From positions 4,092,001 through 4,156,000 of the forward strand of contig NZ_CP022282.1 of NCBI RefSeq assembly GCF_002216065.1: a stretch of 64,000 bases of DNA, written 5' to 3'. Positions 8,334-17,083 of this stretch are shown one piece after another. Numbering within the stretch: position 1 is the stretch's first letter; the number at the start of each line of letters is the position of its first letter. Source of the DNA: Chryseobacterium sp. T16E-39. Lineage in GTDB: Bacteria > Bacteroidota > Bacteroidia > Flavobacteriales > Weeksellaceae. The notes beneath the pieces are model-generated. The model was not told where the DNA came from and did not search any database. It saw only the letters and a list, made by a program, of their open reading frames with translations. The position numbers and the translations under genes were made by a program.

Positions 8334-10416
8334 ATGATATTTTACTCCATTTATTTTTCCCTTTGTAATATTTCAGATAATATATTTTTATGATCTGATG
8401 ATCTGCCAAAGTTAAAAGCGGATCCTTTTCTAATATCTTTTCTACCGCTTTTTTTGTAGTTTTTATAATTTCAGAATCCTTTACCAGATCTAATCTTTTA
8501 AAATCGACAACACCACTTTGCTGGGTTCCTAAAATATCGCCAGGTCCCCGGAGCTGCATATCAACTTCAGAAATTTTAAAACCATCGTTGGTTTCAGTCA
8601 TCGTTTTGATCCGGGTTCTGCTTTCTGTGGATAGCTTGTCCGATGTCATTAATATGCAATAGCTTTGTTCTGCACCACGGCCCACACGTCCTCTCAACTG
8701 ATGCAGCTGAGACAATCCAAATCTTTCAGCACTTTCAATAACCATTACGGATGCATTGGGTACATTTACTCCAACCTCAATAACAGTCGTTGCAACCATG
8801 ATCTCTGCCTTTCCGGAAGCAAAATAATTCATCGCAGTGTCTTTTTCATCTGGTTTCATTCTGCCATGAAGCATGCTTACGTTATAATCTGAAAAGGAAT
8901 TCATAACATGATCAAGACCCTCCATGAGGTTCTTATAGTCCAATGTCTCGGATTCCTCTATCAATGGATAAACAAAATAAACCTGTCTCCCTTTTTTAAT
9001 TTCGTCTCTGCAGAAATTATAGACATATGTTCTGTCCTTTTCCCGCCTATGAGCAGTGATGATAGGCTTTCTTCCTACCGGCATTTCATCGATTACCGAT
9101 ACATCCAGATCAGAGTAAAAACTCATGGCCAGCGTTCTTGGAATAGGTGTGGCGGTCATCACTAAAATATGCGGTGGGATCTTATTTTTTGCCCATAGTT
9201 TTGCTCTTTGTGCGACACCAAATCTATGCTGTTCATCAATAATAGCCAAGCCAAGATTTTTAAACTTTACTTTGTCTTCTAAAACAGCGTGAGTTCCTAC
9301 CAGAATTGAGAGTTCTCCGTTTTCAAGTTCCTGGTGAATAACCTTTCTTTCAGATGCTTTTGTAGATCCCGTCAAAAGACGGATATTGATTTCGGTTTCT
9401 TCTAAAAGTTCTTTTATCCCATTGTAATGCTGTTGTGCCAGAATTTCGGTAGGAGCCATTATACAGCTTTGGAATCCATTGTCCATGGCAATGAGCATAG
9501 TGAGTAAGGCAACCATCGTTTTTCCGGAACCTACATCTCCCTGAAGCAACCGGTTCATCTGAATAGGTTTTTTCATGTCTAATCGGATTTCTTTTAAAAC
9601 CCTTTTTTGGGCATTAGTCAATTCAAAAGGAAGGTGATTTTCATAAAACCCTGTAAAATGATCACCCACAATGGGGAAGGGGTTTCCGAATGCCTGACTT
9701 TTATGGTGAATTTTTTTTAAGCCATAACCTAATTGAAAGAAGAAGGATTCTTCAAATTTTAACCGGTTGTTAGCCTTTTCAAAATAGTCTAGATTTTGTG
9801 GAAAATGAATATTTAAAAAAGTATGTTGTCTCGACAGGAATTTAAAAGACCTTATGAGATAGTCGGGTAGGTTTTCTTCGATGAGATTGGGAATTTCTTT
9901 GCAGATATTCCGTAGGATTGTCTGAAAGAATTTCTGATTGAGGCCTCTTTTGGTTAGTTTTTCCGAACTGGGATAAATAGGTCTCAGCCGATTGTCATTT
10001 TCTTTTTTTTCTTCGATTTCAATTTCAGGATGGGGCATTGAGAATTGATTATTGAAAAGATTGATCTTCCCAAAAATATAGACTTCCTTGTTGATGGGGA
10101 GTTGCTCTTTCAGCCATTTTGAATATTGAAACCAAACAAGATCCATTGCTCCGCTCTCATCATTGAATTTAGCAGTTAGTCTCTTGGTTTTCCCCGTTTG
10201 TATCTCCTGGACGTGCGTGATTTTTCCTTTTAACTGAATTTCAAGGTTGCTTTCCTGAAGTTGCGCTATTTGATATACTTTATTTTTATCCAGATAACGA
10301 ATAGGGTAGAAGTTCAGTAAATCTTCTACAGTGGAAACTCCGAGCACATTTTTTATGAGCTTGGCTTTTTCGGGTCCTATACCCTTAACATATTCTATGG
10401 AAGTTTCAAGATTCAA
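8332..10416 (-). CDS. recG: ATP-dependent DNA helicase RecG
   Basis: RecG is a branched-DNA translocase that remodels stalled forks and Holliday junctions. The 694-residue product shows an N-terminal helix-hairpin-helix-like KGIGPEKA, a wedge/OB region (about 55-135), Walker A GDVGSGKT (293-300), Walker B DEQH (394-397), MTATPIPRTLA and the GRVGRG motif VI. The start is TTG at 10416: no in-frame ATG occurs before the conserved core and the N-terminus MNLETSIEYVKGIGPEKA looks complete. A -7 box (10458-10465) gives a leader of about 35 nt. Confidence 0.96.
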   Translation of the reverse strand: MNLETSIEYVKGIGPEKAKLIKNVLGVSTVEDLLNFYPIRYLDKNKVYQIAQLQESNLEIQLKGKITHVQEIQTGKTKRLTAKFNDESGAMDLVWFQYSKWLKEQLPINKEVYIFGKINLFNNQFSMPHPEIEIEEKKENDNRLRPIYPSSEKLTKRGLNQKFFQTILRNICKEIPNLIEENLPDYLIRSFKFLSRQHTFLNIHFPQNLDYFEKANNRLKFEESFFFQLGYGLKKIHHKSQAFGNPFPIVGDHFTGFYENHLPFELTNAQKRVLKEIRLDMKKPIQMNRLLQGDVGSGKTMVALLTMLIAMDNGFQSCIMAPTEILAQQHYNGIKELLEETEINIRLLTGSTKASERKVIHQELENGELSILVGTHAVLEDKVKFKNLGLAIIDEQHRFGVAQRAKLWAKNKIPPHILVMTATPIPRTLAMSFYSDLDVSVIDEMPVGRKPIITAHRREKDRTYVYNFCRDEIKKGRQVYFVYPLIEESETLDYKNLMEGLDHVMNSFSDYNVSMLHGRMKPDEKDTAMNYFASGKAEIMVATTVIEVGVNVPNASVMVIESAERFGLSQLHQLRGRVGRGAEQSYCILMTSDKLSTESRTRIKTMTETNDGFKISEVDMQLRGPGDILGTQQSGVVDFKRLDLVKDSEIIKTTKKAVEKILEKDPLLTLADHQIIKIYYLKYYKGKNKWSKIS

Positions 10417-10457
10417 TTTCGGCTACGACTCGAGTTTCGAGATCCGGGTTTCAAAAG

Positions 10458-10465
10458 CAAAAATA
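10458..10465 (-). promoter_or_regulatory. -7 box TATTTTTG of recG
   Basis: The minus-strand sequence TATTTTTG fits TAnnTTTG. A TTTG about 16 nt upstream could serve as the -33 element but lies in the T run of the preceding terminator. The leader holds a CTCGA-AAC-TCGAG hairpin (10429-10441) just before the TTG start. Confidence 0.45.
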
Positions 10466-10482
10466 AAAGTCCGAATTTCGGC

Positions 10483-10518
10483 AAAAAAAAAAAGACTTCC
10501 AAAAAAATTGAAAGTCTT
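10483..10518 (-). terminator. Terminator of the thioredoxin gene
   Basis: On the minus strand AAGACTTTC and GGAAGTCTT form a 9-bp stem around a T-rich loop, followed by at least nine Ts (10483-10491). It directly abuts the recG promoter. Confidence 0.8.
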
Positions 10519-10556
10519 AATTCTGTATTTTGGAAACTCGAAATTTGAATCTACGG

Positions 10557-11090
10557 TTAGTTCTTTATTTTCGATTTAAACTTCTTTTGATAATCCTCCC
10601 ATTGTTCCTTAGATCTTATTTTTTTAAACAAATCCTTAGAAATAAACTCCAGATAGGGTTCGAGCTCTATCGCTGAAAGTTCTCCCTGAAGAATTGTAAT
10701 TGGGCCCCCATTTTCATCAAGAAATACGGTGCTTGGAACTGCAGCAACATTCATATACTGTGTAAATTCATGAAGCGAATTTTTTCCTTTTTTGTGCTCC
10801 GTATTAAGATTTGAAAATGTTCTTCCAAAAATTTCAATATCCTTTTTTTCTTCAGCATTGAACTTTACAGGGTAATAATTGTCATTTAAGATCTTAGCAA
10901 TAACCGGATGTCCGTAGGTTTTTTTATCCATTATCTTACATGGACCACACCAATCAGCATAGAAATCAACAAGGATTTTTTTTGGATTTTGTTTTTGAGC
11001 TTTCAATGCCTCTTCAATGGTCATCCATTTTACCTGGGCAAAGTTGAAAGTTAACAATAACAAACTTATTATGCTTAGAATTTTTTTCAT
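10557..11090 (-). CDS. Secreted thioredoxin-fold protein
   Basis: A 177-residue thioredoxin-like protein probably exported to the periplasm, where it would reduce or isomerise disulfides. Residues 1-18 are a signal peptide (ending NFA/Q). The active site DWCGPCK has C48 and C51, and the cis-Pro is in AAVPSTVFLDENGG. An insertion between them (FGRTFSNLNTEHKKGKNSL) is longer than in plain thioredoxin, as in thioredoxin_7/DUF255-like proteins. It lies 43 nt downstream of a POT transporter on the same strand, with only a weak hairpin between, so co-transcription is possible. The electron donor is not evident. Confidence 0.85.
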   Translation of the reverse strand: MKKILSIISLLLLTFNFAQVKWMTIEEALKAQKQNPKKILVDFYADWCGPCKIMDKKTYGHPVIAKILNDNYYPVKFNAEEKKDIEIFGRTFSNLNTEHKKGKNSLHEFTQYMNVAAVPSTVFLDENGGPITILQGELSAIELEPYLEFISKDLFKKIRSKEQWEDYQKKFKSKIKN

Positions 11091-11133
11091 ATCATTTAAT
11101 TATTAATAAAATTAAGCATAATAAGCTTATCTT

Positions 11134-12606
11134 TTATTTTACGTCTTGCATTAATTTTCTCACGAACGTGGATATCAAAATTAATACCACACCCGCAACT
11201 AATGCATAGATTCCCAAAGTTTTATATCCATCCGTATAGGCTAAGAGTTTACTCATATTGGTATTTCCTGTGTTGGCTTCAGAGAGGCTAGCTCCAATTT
11301 TTCCGGCAGCGAATTGTCCAAACGCACTGGCCAGAAACCATAATCCCATCATCATACCGAACATTTTCTTTGGAGACAGTTTGGTTATAATTGACATTCC
11401 TATTGGGCCTAAACACAATTCCCCGAATGTGATCACCAACCATGTGAATGTAAATAAATTAAGAGAAGATTTTCCATCTGCACCTGCAAAGTATCTTAAA
11501 CTATAGAATATGAAGAATCCTGCAGCCAGAAATAGAAATCCTATTCCGAACTTATTGATTGTATTAGGTTCAAGTTTCCTTTTATTTAAAGCAATCCATG
11601 CCAGTCCAATTAAGGGGCTGAAAACAATAATGAAAAACGAATTAGCGCTATTGTTAATAACATTAGGGTCCATTCCAAAGCCTAATAATTTGTGAACAAG
11701 ATTATCTTTTGCAAATAGTGATAAAGATCCGCCACTTTGCTCATAGATAGAATTGAAGACAAAATACATGAAGATGAATATAAATGCAGCAACGAGCTTT
11801 TTCTGATAGGGGGTAGTTTGTTTAAGGGTTTCTATGACAAAATATCCCACAGCAACAATACCGATTAAATACATGAAATAGTCTGTGTAATCCGTATTCT
11901 TTACCATGATGAATATAAGAGGCATGCTTAGCAATGCACCAATATAGACTAATACTTCACGTAAAGTTCTTTTGGATTGTGGAAGTACCTGTAATGGAGA
12001 ATCACCAATAGGTCCCAGGGTTTTTTTTGTAGCAAAAAAGGTAATCAATCCCAGAATCATGACAACTGCAGCTGCTAAAAAGCACCAGGACCATGAATAA
12101 TATTTTCCCAAATACACACATAATGCACCACCTAAAAGTCCACCGATATTAATTCCAGCATAGAATAAGCCATATCCAGCGTCTCTTCTTGGATCATCTT
12201 CCTTATAAAGCTCGCCTACCATGGACGAAATATTAGGCTTGAAAAATCCTGTACCTATAATGGAGCAGGTGATACCAAAATAAAAGAAATCATGAGGCGA
12301 AAAGGCAATAATAAGATTACCGATAGACATAATAAGACCTCCGAAAACCAGGGATCTTTTAAACCCAAGGATCTTATCTGCAAAAATACCTCCTATAAAA
12401 GTAAAGGCATAAATGAAAGCCTGGATGGCCCCGTATTGCAAGTTGGCTTTGTCTTCTAATAAACCTAATTGGTCTACCATAAAAATGGTAAGAACCCCGC
12501 GCATCCCGTAAAAACAAAAACGCTCCCACATTTCTACTGTGAATAGCGTCCAAAGTTGTTTAGGGTACTTGCCTTTAAAATTTTGTATTTCTTCTAATGT
12601 ATACAT
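11134..12606 (-). CDS. POT/PTR family proton-coupled oligopeptide transporter (copy 1)
   Basis: A 490-residue inner-membrane carrier of the major facilitator superfamily that would import di/tripeptides with protons. It has the POT ExxER motif (VEMWERFCFYGMRG near residue 30) and the PTR2-type stretch NIGGLLGGALCVYLG. GELCLGPIGMSIITKLSPKKMFGMMMGLWF marks the C-terminal half. About 12-14 membrane segments are visible. It is the third transcribed of three tandem POT genes, each preceded by its own terminator, so they are probably separate units. A 17-bp palindrome (12631-12647) lies just upstream. Confidence 0.92.
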   Translation of the reverse strand: MYTLEEIQNFKGKYPKQLWTLFTVEMWERFCFYGMRGVLTIFMVDQLGLLEDKANLQYGAIQAFIYAFTFIGGIFADKILGFKRSLVFGGLIMSIGNLIIAFSPHDFFYFGITCSIIGTGFFKPNISSMVGELYKEDDPRRDAGYGLFYAGINIGGLLGGALCVYLGKYYSWSWCFLAAAVVMILGLITFFATKKTLGPIGDSPLQVLPQSKRTLREVLVYIGALLSMPLIFIMVKNTDYTDYFMYLIGIVAVGYFVIETLKQTTPYQKKLVAAFIFIFMYFVFNSIYEQSGGSLSLFAKDNLVHKLLGFGMDPNVINNSANSFFIIVFSPLIGLAWIALNKRKLEPNTINKFGIGFLFLAAGFFIFYSLRYFAGADGKSSLNLFTFTWLVITFGELCLGPIGMSIITKLSPKKMFGMMMGLWFLASAFGQFAAGKIGASLSEANTGNTNMSKLLAYTDGYKTLGIYALVAGVVLILISTFVRKLMQDVK

Positions 12607-12630
12607 AGTTAATGAAAATAAACGATAAGA

Positions 12631-12647
12631 TGTTTCATTTTGAAACA
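12631..12647. promoter_or_regulatory. Palindrome TGTTTCA-TTT-TGAAACA, candidate operator
   Basis: A perfect 7-bp inverted repeat with a 3-nt spacer, 25-41 nt upstream of the POT copy 1 ATG. There is no T run, so it is not a terminator. Its position and symmetry fit a dimeric repressor site; the protein is unknown. Confidence 0.4.
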
Positions 12648-12661
12648 GCGTGCTAATTTAT

Positions 12662-12690
12662 AAAAAAACCTCTGACTAAGCAGAGGTTTT
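12662..12690 (-). terminator. Terminator after POT copy 2
   Basis: CCTCTG (12669-12674) pairs with CAGAGG (12681-12686) around a 6-nt loop, with seven Ts on the minus strand. It separates POT copies 2 and 1. Confidence 0.8.
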
Positions 12691-12710
12691 ATAGTATTTT
12701 ATTTATGCAA

Positions 12711-14465
12711 CTACTTTACGCCGTGCATCATTTTCTTTAAGAGTGGTGAAATTAAACCTAAAATTACAGCAGCAATACCACAAAGGACAACGAATACCAT
12801 AAAGAACTCAAATAAGTTATGGATTTCAAATCCTGCAAATGTAGGATTGTGTAATGGTAGCTGAGCTTTATCAAAAGCAGCGATCTGATCACTTGTTAAG
12901 GTTACTTTTTTATCTAAAACATCCTGAAGGTTTACTCCTATTTCTTCAGCCTTTTTGAATTTATCACCTGTTGCAGGGATAAGTGCTCCTAATGAACCGG
13001 CTAATGCATAACCTGCTGCATTGGAAATAAAGAAAACACCATATAGCAATGAAGCAAATCTTTTTGGAGCTAGCTTACCTACTAATGATAAACCGATTGG
13101 AGAAAGACAAAGCTCACCACATGTCTGAATGAAGTACAATAACATCAGCCATTTAATTGCCAGCAAACCTGAACTTCCAAGGTCTTTTACATTGTGGGCA
13201 ATGATGAAATAAGAAAGTGCAATTAATGCCAATCCCATAGCTTGTTTAAAAGGAGATACCGGTTCTTTACCTCTTGCTCTTAATTTATCCCAGATCAAAC
13301 TGAATGGAACCGCTAGTATAACGACGAAGATCCCGTTAAAGATCTGAACCATTGAAGGTGGCATATTCCATCCGAAAATGCTTCTGTCTGTTTGGTTATC
13401 TGCAATGAATGTTAATGAAGATCCTGCCTGCTCGAAAGCAGCCCAGAAGAAAATGATAAAGAATGAAACGATATAGATTACCCAAATTCTTTGTCTTTCA
13501 ACTTTATTTTCTGCAGAACTCATGATCAGGAAAGCTAACGAAATACCAGCTGCATAGATAAAAGGATAAATAATTCCTTTGATCAGCTGCCCCATTTCTA
13601 CAGAATTAAATCCGAACTCTCCTACCAGTAAATACCTGAAAGCAAAAAATAATACAACAAATATAATCCCTGTAAAAGCCAGAAACTGTCCAGAGAATTT
13701 TGCGGTCTGCGTTTCTCCTTCTTCAAAGTCTGCACTTGTATTGTGTTTTGGTAATCCTCCGATAGGTCTTCCTTCCGGAGTTACCACATATTTATTTTTA
13801 AGGAAAAAGAACGTTACCGTTCCTACGATCATTGCCATTGAAGCGGCTAAGAATCCCCATTTAAAAGCAAAAATATCTCTTACTCCTGTCGTAGCATCTT
13901 TTACGTCACCAAGATATGGACAGATAAACTGACCTAAGAAAGCCCCAATGTTAATACCCATATAAAATATGGTAAACGCTGAGTCAAGTTTTGATTTTTC
14001 TTGTTTGGGATAAAGACTTCCTACCATTGAGGAAATGTTTGGCTTAAAGAATCCATTACCAAAGATAATAACGAATAATGCAAGCCACATAATCAGTTTA
14101 GCATTTCCTACGCTCGCTGAAAAAGTTGATGCACTGAGGAAAAGTAAAAACTGCCCAATAGCCATTAAGGATCCACCGATGATAATAGCATATCTGTTAC
14201 CAATATATTTATCCGCAATAAATCCTCCTAAAAGGGGAGTTAAATAACATAAAGCTAAAAATCCACCGTAAATGATCGCTGCATCAGCTTCTTTTATTAA
14301 TAGAGAGTTGACCATAAAGAGCGTTAAAAGTGCTCTCATTCCATAAAAGTTGAAACGCTCCCACATTTCTGTTCCGAAAAGAACCCATAACCCTTTTGGA
14401 TGTCTGGAACCCTTATTCTCTACAAATTCATCCGGTTTCGGACTTAATGCTTCAATATTATCCAT
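12711..14465 (-). CDS. POT/PTR family proton-coupled oligopeptide transporter (copy 2)
   Basis: A 584-residue POT transporter, the longest in the cluster. ExxER motif: GTEMWERFNFYGMRALLTLFMV. NPFKPNISSMVGSLY-type core: GNGFFKPNISSMVGSLYPKQ. FYMGINIGAFLGQFICPYLG is the PTR2 signature region, and GELCLSPIGLSLVGKLAPKRFAS the second-half signature. It differs from copy 1 by a roughly 70-residue non-membrane insert before the last segments (PATGDKFKKAEEIGV onward). It has a near-ideal promoter (14494-14523) and its own terminator. Substrates are most likely di/tripeptides, judged from the family and the neighbouring peptidase. Confidence 0.92.
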   Translation of the reverse strand: MDNIEALSPKPDEFVENKGSRHPKGLWVLFGTEMWERFNFYGMRALLTLFMVNSLLIKEADAAIIYGGFLALCYLTPLLGGFIADKYIGNRYAIIIGGSLMAIGQFLLFLSASTFSASVGNAKLIMWLALFVIIFGNGFFKPNISSMVGSLYPKQEKSKLDSAFTIFYMGINIGAFLGQFICPYLGDVKDATTGVRDIFAFKWGFLAASMAMIVGTVTFFFLKNKYVVTPEGRPIGGLPKHNTSADFEEGETQTAKFSGQFLAFTGIIFVVLFFAFRYLLVGEFGFNSVEMGQLIKGIIYPFIYAAGISLAFLIMSSAENKVERQRIWVIYIVSFFIIFFWAAFEQAGSSLTFIADNQTDRSIFGWNMPPSMVQIFNGIFVVILAVPFSLIWDKLRARGKEPVSPFKQAMGLALIALSYFIIAHNVKDLGSSGLLAIKWLMLLYFIQTCGELCLSPIGLSLVGKLAPKRFASLLYGVFFISNAAGYALAGSLGALIPATGDKFKKAEEIGVNLQDVLDKKVTLTSDQIAAFDKAQLPLHNPTFAGFEIHNLFEFFMVFVVLCGIAAVILGLISPLLKKMMHGVK

Positions 14466-14493
14466 TCTTATTGTTAATTTTTGTTAAGACTAG

Positions 14494-14523
14494 CAAATAT
14501 AGTTTTTTTTGAGTTTTTGGCAA
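14494..14523 (-). promoter_or_regulatory. Promoter of POT copy 2: TTG-N19-TATATTTG
   Basis: On the minus strand TTG (14521-14523) is followed after 19 nt by TATATTTG (14494-14501), a perfect match to the flavobacterial housekeeping promoter. It lies about 29 nt before the ATG. Confidence 0.75.
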
Positions 14524-14546
14524 GATTTTAATTTTATATTTAAATA

Positions 14547-14576
14547 AAAAAGCTGTAGAACTCTGCTACAGCTTTT
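14547..14576 (-). terminator. Terminator after POT copy 3
   Basis: AAAAGCTGTAG and CTACAGCTTTT form a long stem with a 7-nt loop; on the minus strand it ends in T-rich sequence. It lies 22 nt past the copy 3 stop. Confidence 0.75.
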
Positions 14577-14598
14577 ATTATTTGTTAAAAAGGAGTAA

Positions 14599-16254
14599 TT
14601 AATGTCCTTTTTCTTTCATGATCCTGTTTAATCTTTTTAACATAGAGAGGCCTAATAATGTTGCAAAAATTAATAAAGCAAAATTGACAAGGAAATAATT
14701 AACCTTATTATCATAATTATACCACGTACTCGCTAATATTCCCGAAAGTTTATTTCCCACCGAGTTGGCCAGGAAGAATCCTCCCATCATTAAAGCCGTG
14801 ATTCTTTGGGGGGAAAGCTTTGAAACAAAAGATAACCCCATTGGAGAGAGGCAGAGTTCACCTACGGTAACCACACCATAACCTGCGATCAGCCACCAGG
14901 GAGAAACCTTTACACTTCCATTATCTCCGGCTATAACTGCTAAAACCATTACCAAACAGGATAGTCCCGTAATAAATAACCCTATAACAATTTTTGTAGG
15001 TGTCAAAGGTTCCTTTCCTTTTCTCCTTAATAATGCCCAGAATCCAACGATCAAAGGCGTTAGGGCAATGACCCAAAACGGATTAATAGACTGAAACAGT
15101 TCGGTATTGTATAAGAAAACTTGTTTCTCCGGATTTTTCTCTAGTTCCGCACGTTGGGCAGGGGAGATATTTTTAAAGTAAACATCCTTACCCATTGTTT
15201 TTATAGTTTTCCCATCTTTATCTTTTTGAGACTGATACTGATCATCGTATACAGGAACTTCTTTGTCTTTATAGCTTTTCCCGTCAACCATGTAAATCTT
15301 CTCAAGAGGTTTTTCTACAGAAGCAGGAACACTTCTGTCAGTGTAATAATTGGCCCAACGTGTCAACGCAGTCCCATTTTGTTTAAAAACTGCCCAGAAG
15401 AACATGCTGATTAAGAATACAGACAACAAAGCCCCAATAGAAGTTTTCTCTTCCGGTTTTGCTTTAAAATAAAGGGAAGCATAGAAGTAGATAACAGGAA
15501 TACATGCAAAAATAAATGCATCTGTACTATCGCTTCCAAAAATATTGTTTGGAATAGACCAGCCTATTGCTCCGGCAATAACTGCAGGTAAGAAAACCTT
15601 CAGTAGGATTTCGGAAAGTTTGGTATCCCCTTCTTGTACCGGCTTCATCTGAGCGGCATGAATGTAATGTTTCCTTCCAATCGTAAAAATGATCATACCA
15701 ATAAGCATTCCTACTCCCGCAGCAATAAAAGCTTCACCCCATCCGAATTTATTACGCATAAAAGCAGCAATAATATTGCATATAAATGCTCCAATATTTA
15801 TTCCCATATAGAAAATATTGTAGCCTGAATCTTTATTGGCCTTATAAGGCTCCTCTGAATATAGATTTCCTAAAAGTGTAGAAATGGTAGGTTTAAAAAA
15901 GCCATTTCCAATAATAATTAATGCTAAAGACCCATAGAATAATGGTAAGTCTTTAAAAACTCCCATTCCTATATATCCTGCCGCCATTAAGATTCCTCCT
16001 AAATAGATAGATTTGATGTATCCTAAAACTCTGTCTGCTAAAAAACCACCAATAAAAGGGGTTAGATAGGTCAATGCAATGTAAGTTCCGAAAATATCAT
16101 CAGCAGTTTTGTCTGGAAGTCCAAGACCTCCTTTTAAACCTGTTGGTTCAATGGCATACAATACAAAAATTCCGAGAATTAAATAATACCCGAAACGTTC
16201 CCACATTTCAGTAAAAAAGAGAAAAGGCAGGCCTTTAGGATGTTTAGTCTTCAT
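14599..16254 (-). CDS. POT/PTR family proton-coupled oligopeptide transporter (copy 3)
   Basis: A 551-residue POT transporter and the first transcribed of the three. ExxER motif: FTEMWERFGYYLILGIFVLYAIE. Core GNGFFKPTISTLLGNLYSEE and FYMGINIGAFICNIIAAFMRNKFGWGEAF are family-typical, as is GELCLSPMGLSFVSKLSPQR. A hydrophilic loop of roughly 80 residues (about 305-385, rich in Lys and Asp) separates the two membrane halves and is absent from the other copies. That suggests old divergence rather than recent duplication. The -7 box is at 16276-16283. Confidence 0.92.
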   Translation of the reverse strand: MKTKHPKGLPFLFFTEMWERFGYYLILGIFVLYAIEPTGLKGGLGLPDKTADDIFGTYIALTYLTPFIGGFLADRVLGYIKSIYLGGILMAAGYIGMGVFKDLPLFYGSLALIIIGNGFFKPTISTLLGNLYSEEPYKANKDSGYNIFYMGINIGAFICNIIAAFMRNKFGWGEAFIAAGVGMLIGMIIFTIGRKHYIHAAQMKPVQEGDTKLSEILLKVFLPAVIAGAIGWSIPNNIFGSDSTDAFIFACIPVIYFYASLYFKAKPEEKTSIGALLSVFLISMFFWAVFKQNGTALTRWANYYTDRSVPASVEKPLEKIYMVDGKSYKDKEVPVYDDQYQSQKDKDGKTIKTMGKDVYFKNISPAQRAELEKNPEKQVFLYNTELFQSINPFWVIALTPLIVGFWALLRRKGKEPLTPTKIVIGLFITGLSCLVMVLAVIAGDNGSVKVSPWWLIAGYGVVTVGELCLSPMGLSFVSKLSPQRITALMMGGFFLANSVGNKLSGILASTWYNYDNKVNYFLVNFALLIFATLLGLSMLKRLNRIMKEKGH

Positions 16255-16275
16255 CTATACAAATTTCAAATTTCC

Positions 16276-16283
16276 CAAAAATA
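16276..16283 (-). promoter_or_regulatory. -7 box TATTTTTG of POT copy 3
   Basis: The minus-strand TATTTTTG matches TAnnTTTG, 21 nt before the ATG at 16254. No clear -33 TTG. Confidence 0.45.
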
Positions 16284-16343
16284 AGTTTTTAATTTTAATT
16301 GATAAAATAAATACTCTTTGAGAAAACGATTAATAAAATAAAT

Positions 16344-16378
16344 AAAAAAGCTTTCAAATAAAATTTGAAAGCTTTTTT
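16344..16378 (-). terminator. Terminator of the DPP IV / 231-aa gene pair
   Basis: GCTTTCAAAT (16350-16359) pairs with ATTTGAAAGC (16363-16372) around an AAA loop, with A/T runs on both sides, so it may act in both directions. Confidence 0.8.
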
Positions 16379-16380
16379 AT

Positions 16381-17076
16381 TTATTTTTTTGTAGACATAG
16401 GCGGCGGCGGAGCCGTTTCTACAACTTCTTTTCCTTTTTCAGAGGGTACTAAGCCGTTAATAAAATCGGCCATTACTTTCTTATTTTCCTCATATTTATT
16501 ACCATATGTATATGAGGATATACTGCAGTATCCTTCCGGAGTTAAGTACAGATTGGAAATGTATTCAAAATCAATTCCCTTTGCATTAGCACTGTATGCC
16601 AGATAAAGTACTTTGATATTATTAACAGTTCTGTACTCGGACTCTTTTAATCTAAAATAATCTGCATTTTTTTGAATCCCCGATATGATTATTTCTTTTA
16701 GGTTCTTAAGTGTTTGTATGGGAGCATTTTCAGTTGTAAATACCCCAAAAACAGTTGGACTTGCATTATTGGTAAAAACATATTCTATGGAAGGGGAGTT
16801 AAATGGACTTTTTGTTATCTTCCATATTTTCGGATTAAAGTACAGCCCAGCATCTAATTTTCTGCTTTTAATTAAAAAGCTGGCATCTTTAGATCTTTCA
16901 AAGGGTTGATCATTGGTAGAAATCGTTTCAAGTGTTTTTTCATCACTGTCATTTACAAATTTCCACGTTTTATTATCAAAAAGAATAACTTCTTTTCCAT
17001 CTTCTGTTAAAGCTTTAATTTGGGATTTTACAGAAAATGAAAATATAAGGGATAATGATAGAATAATTTTTTTCAT
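16381..17076 (-). CDS. Secreted protein of unknown function
   Basis: A 231-residue protein with a signal peptide (residues 1-18, ending VKS/Q). The mature start IKALTEDGKEVILFDNKTWKF resembles the short N-terminal motif of several Bacteroidetes secreted proteins (DGx-V-LxDxxTW); I do not recognise the rest. The tail is proline-rich (ETAPPPPMSTKK). It starts 7 nt after the DPP IV stop and shares its terminator, so it is the second gene of that operon and may be linked to extracytoplasmic peptide handling. No function is assigned. Confidence 0.75.
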   Translation of the reverse strand: MKKIILSLSLIFSFSVKSQIKALTEDGKEVILFDNKTWKFVNDSDEKTLETISTNDQPFERSKDASFLIKSRKLDAGLYFNPKIWKITKSPFNSPSIEYVFTNNASPTVFGVFTTENAPIQTLKNLKEIIISGIQKNADYFRLKESEYRTVNNIKVLYLAYSANAKGIDFEYISNLYLTPEGYCSISSYTYGNKYEENKKVMADFINGLVPSEKGKEVVETAPPPPMSTKK

Positions 17077-17083
17077 TAGAGCA

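Noticed and set aside
11258..15828. Plus-strand ORFs of 60-117 codons inside the POT genes
   Set aside because: All are antisense to conserved membrane transporters; no independent support.
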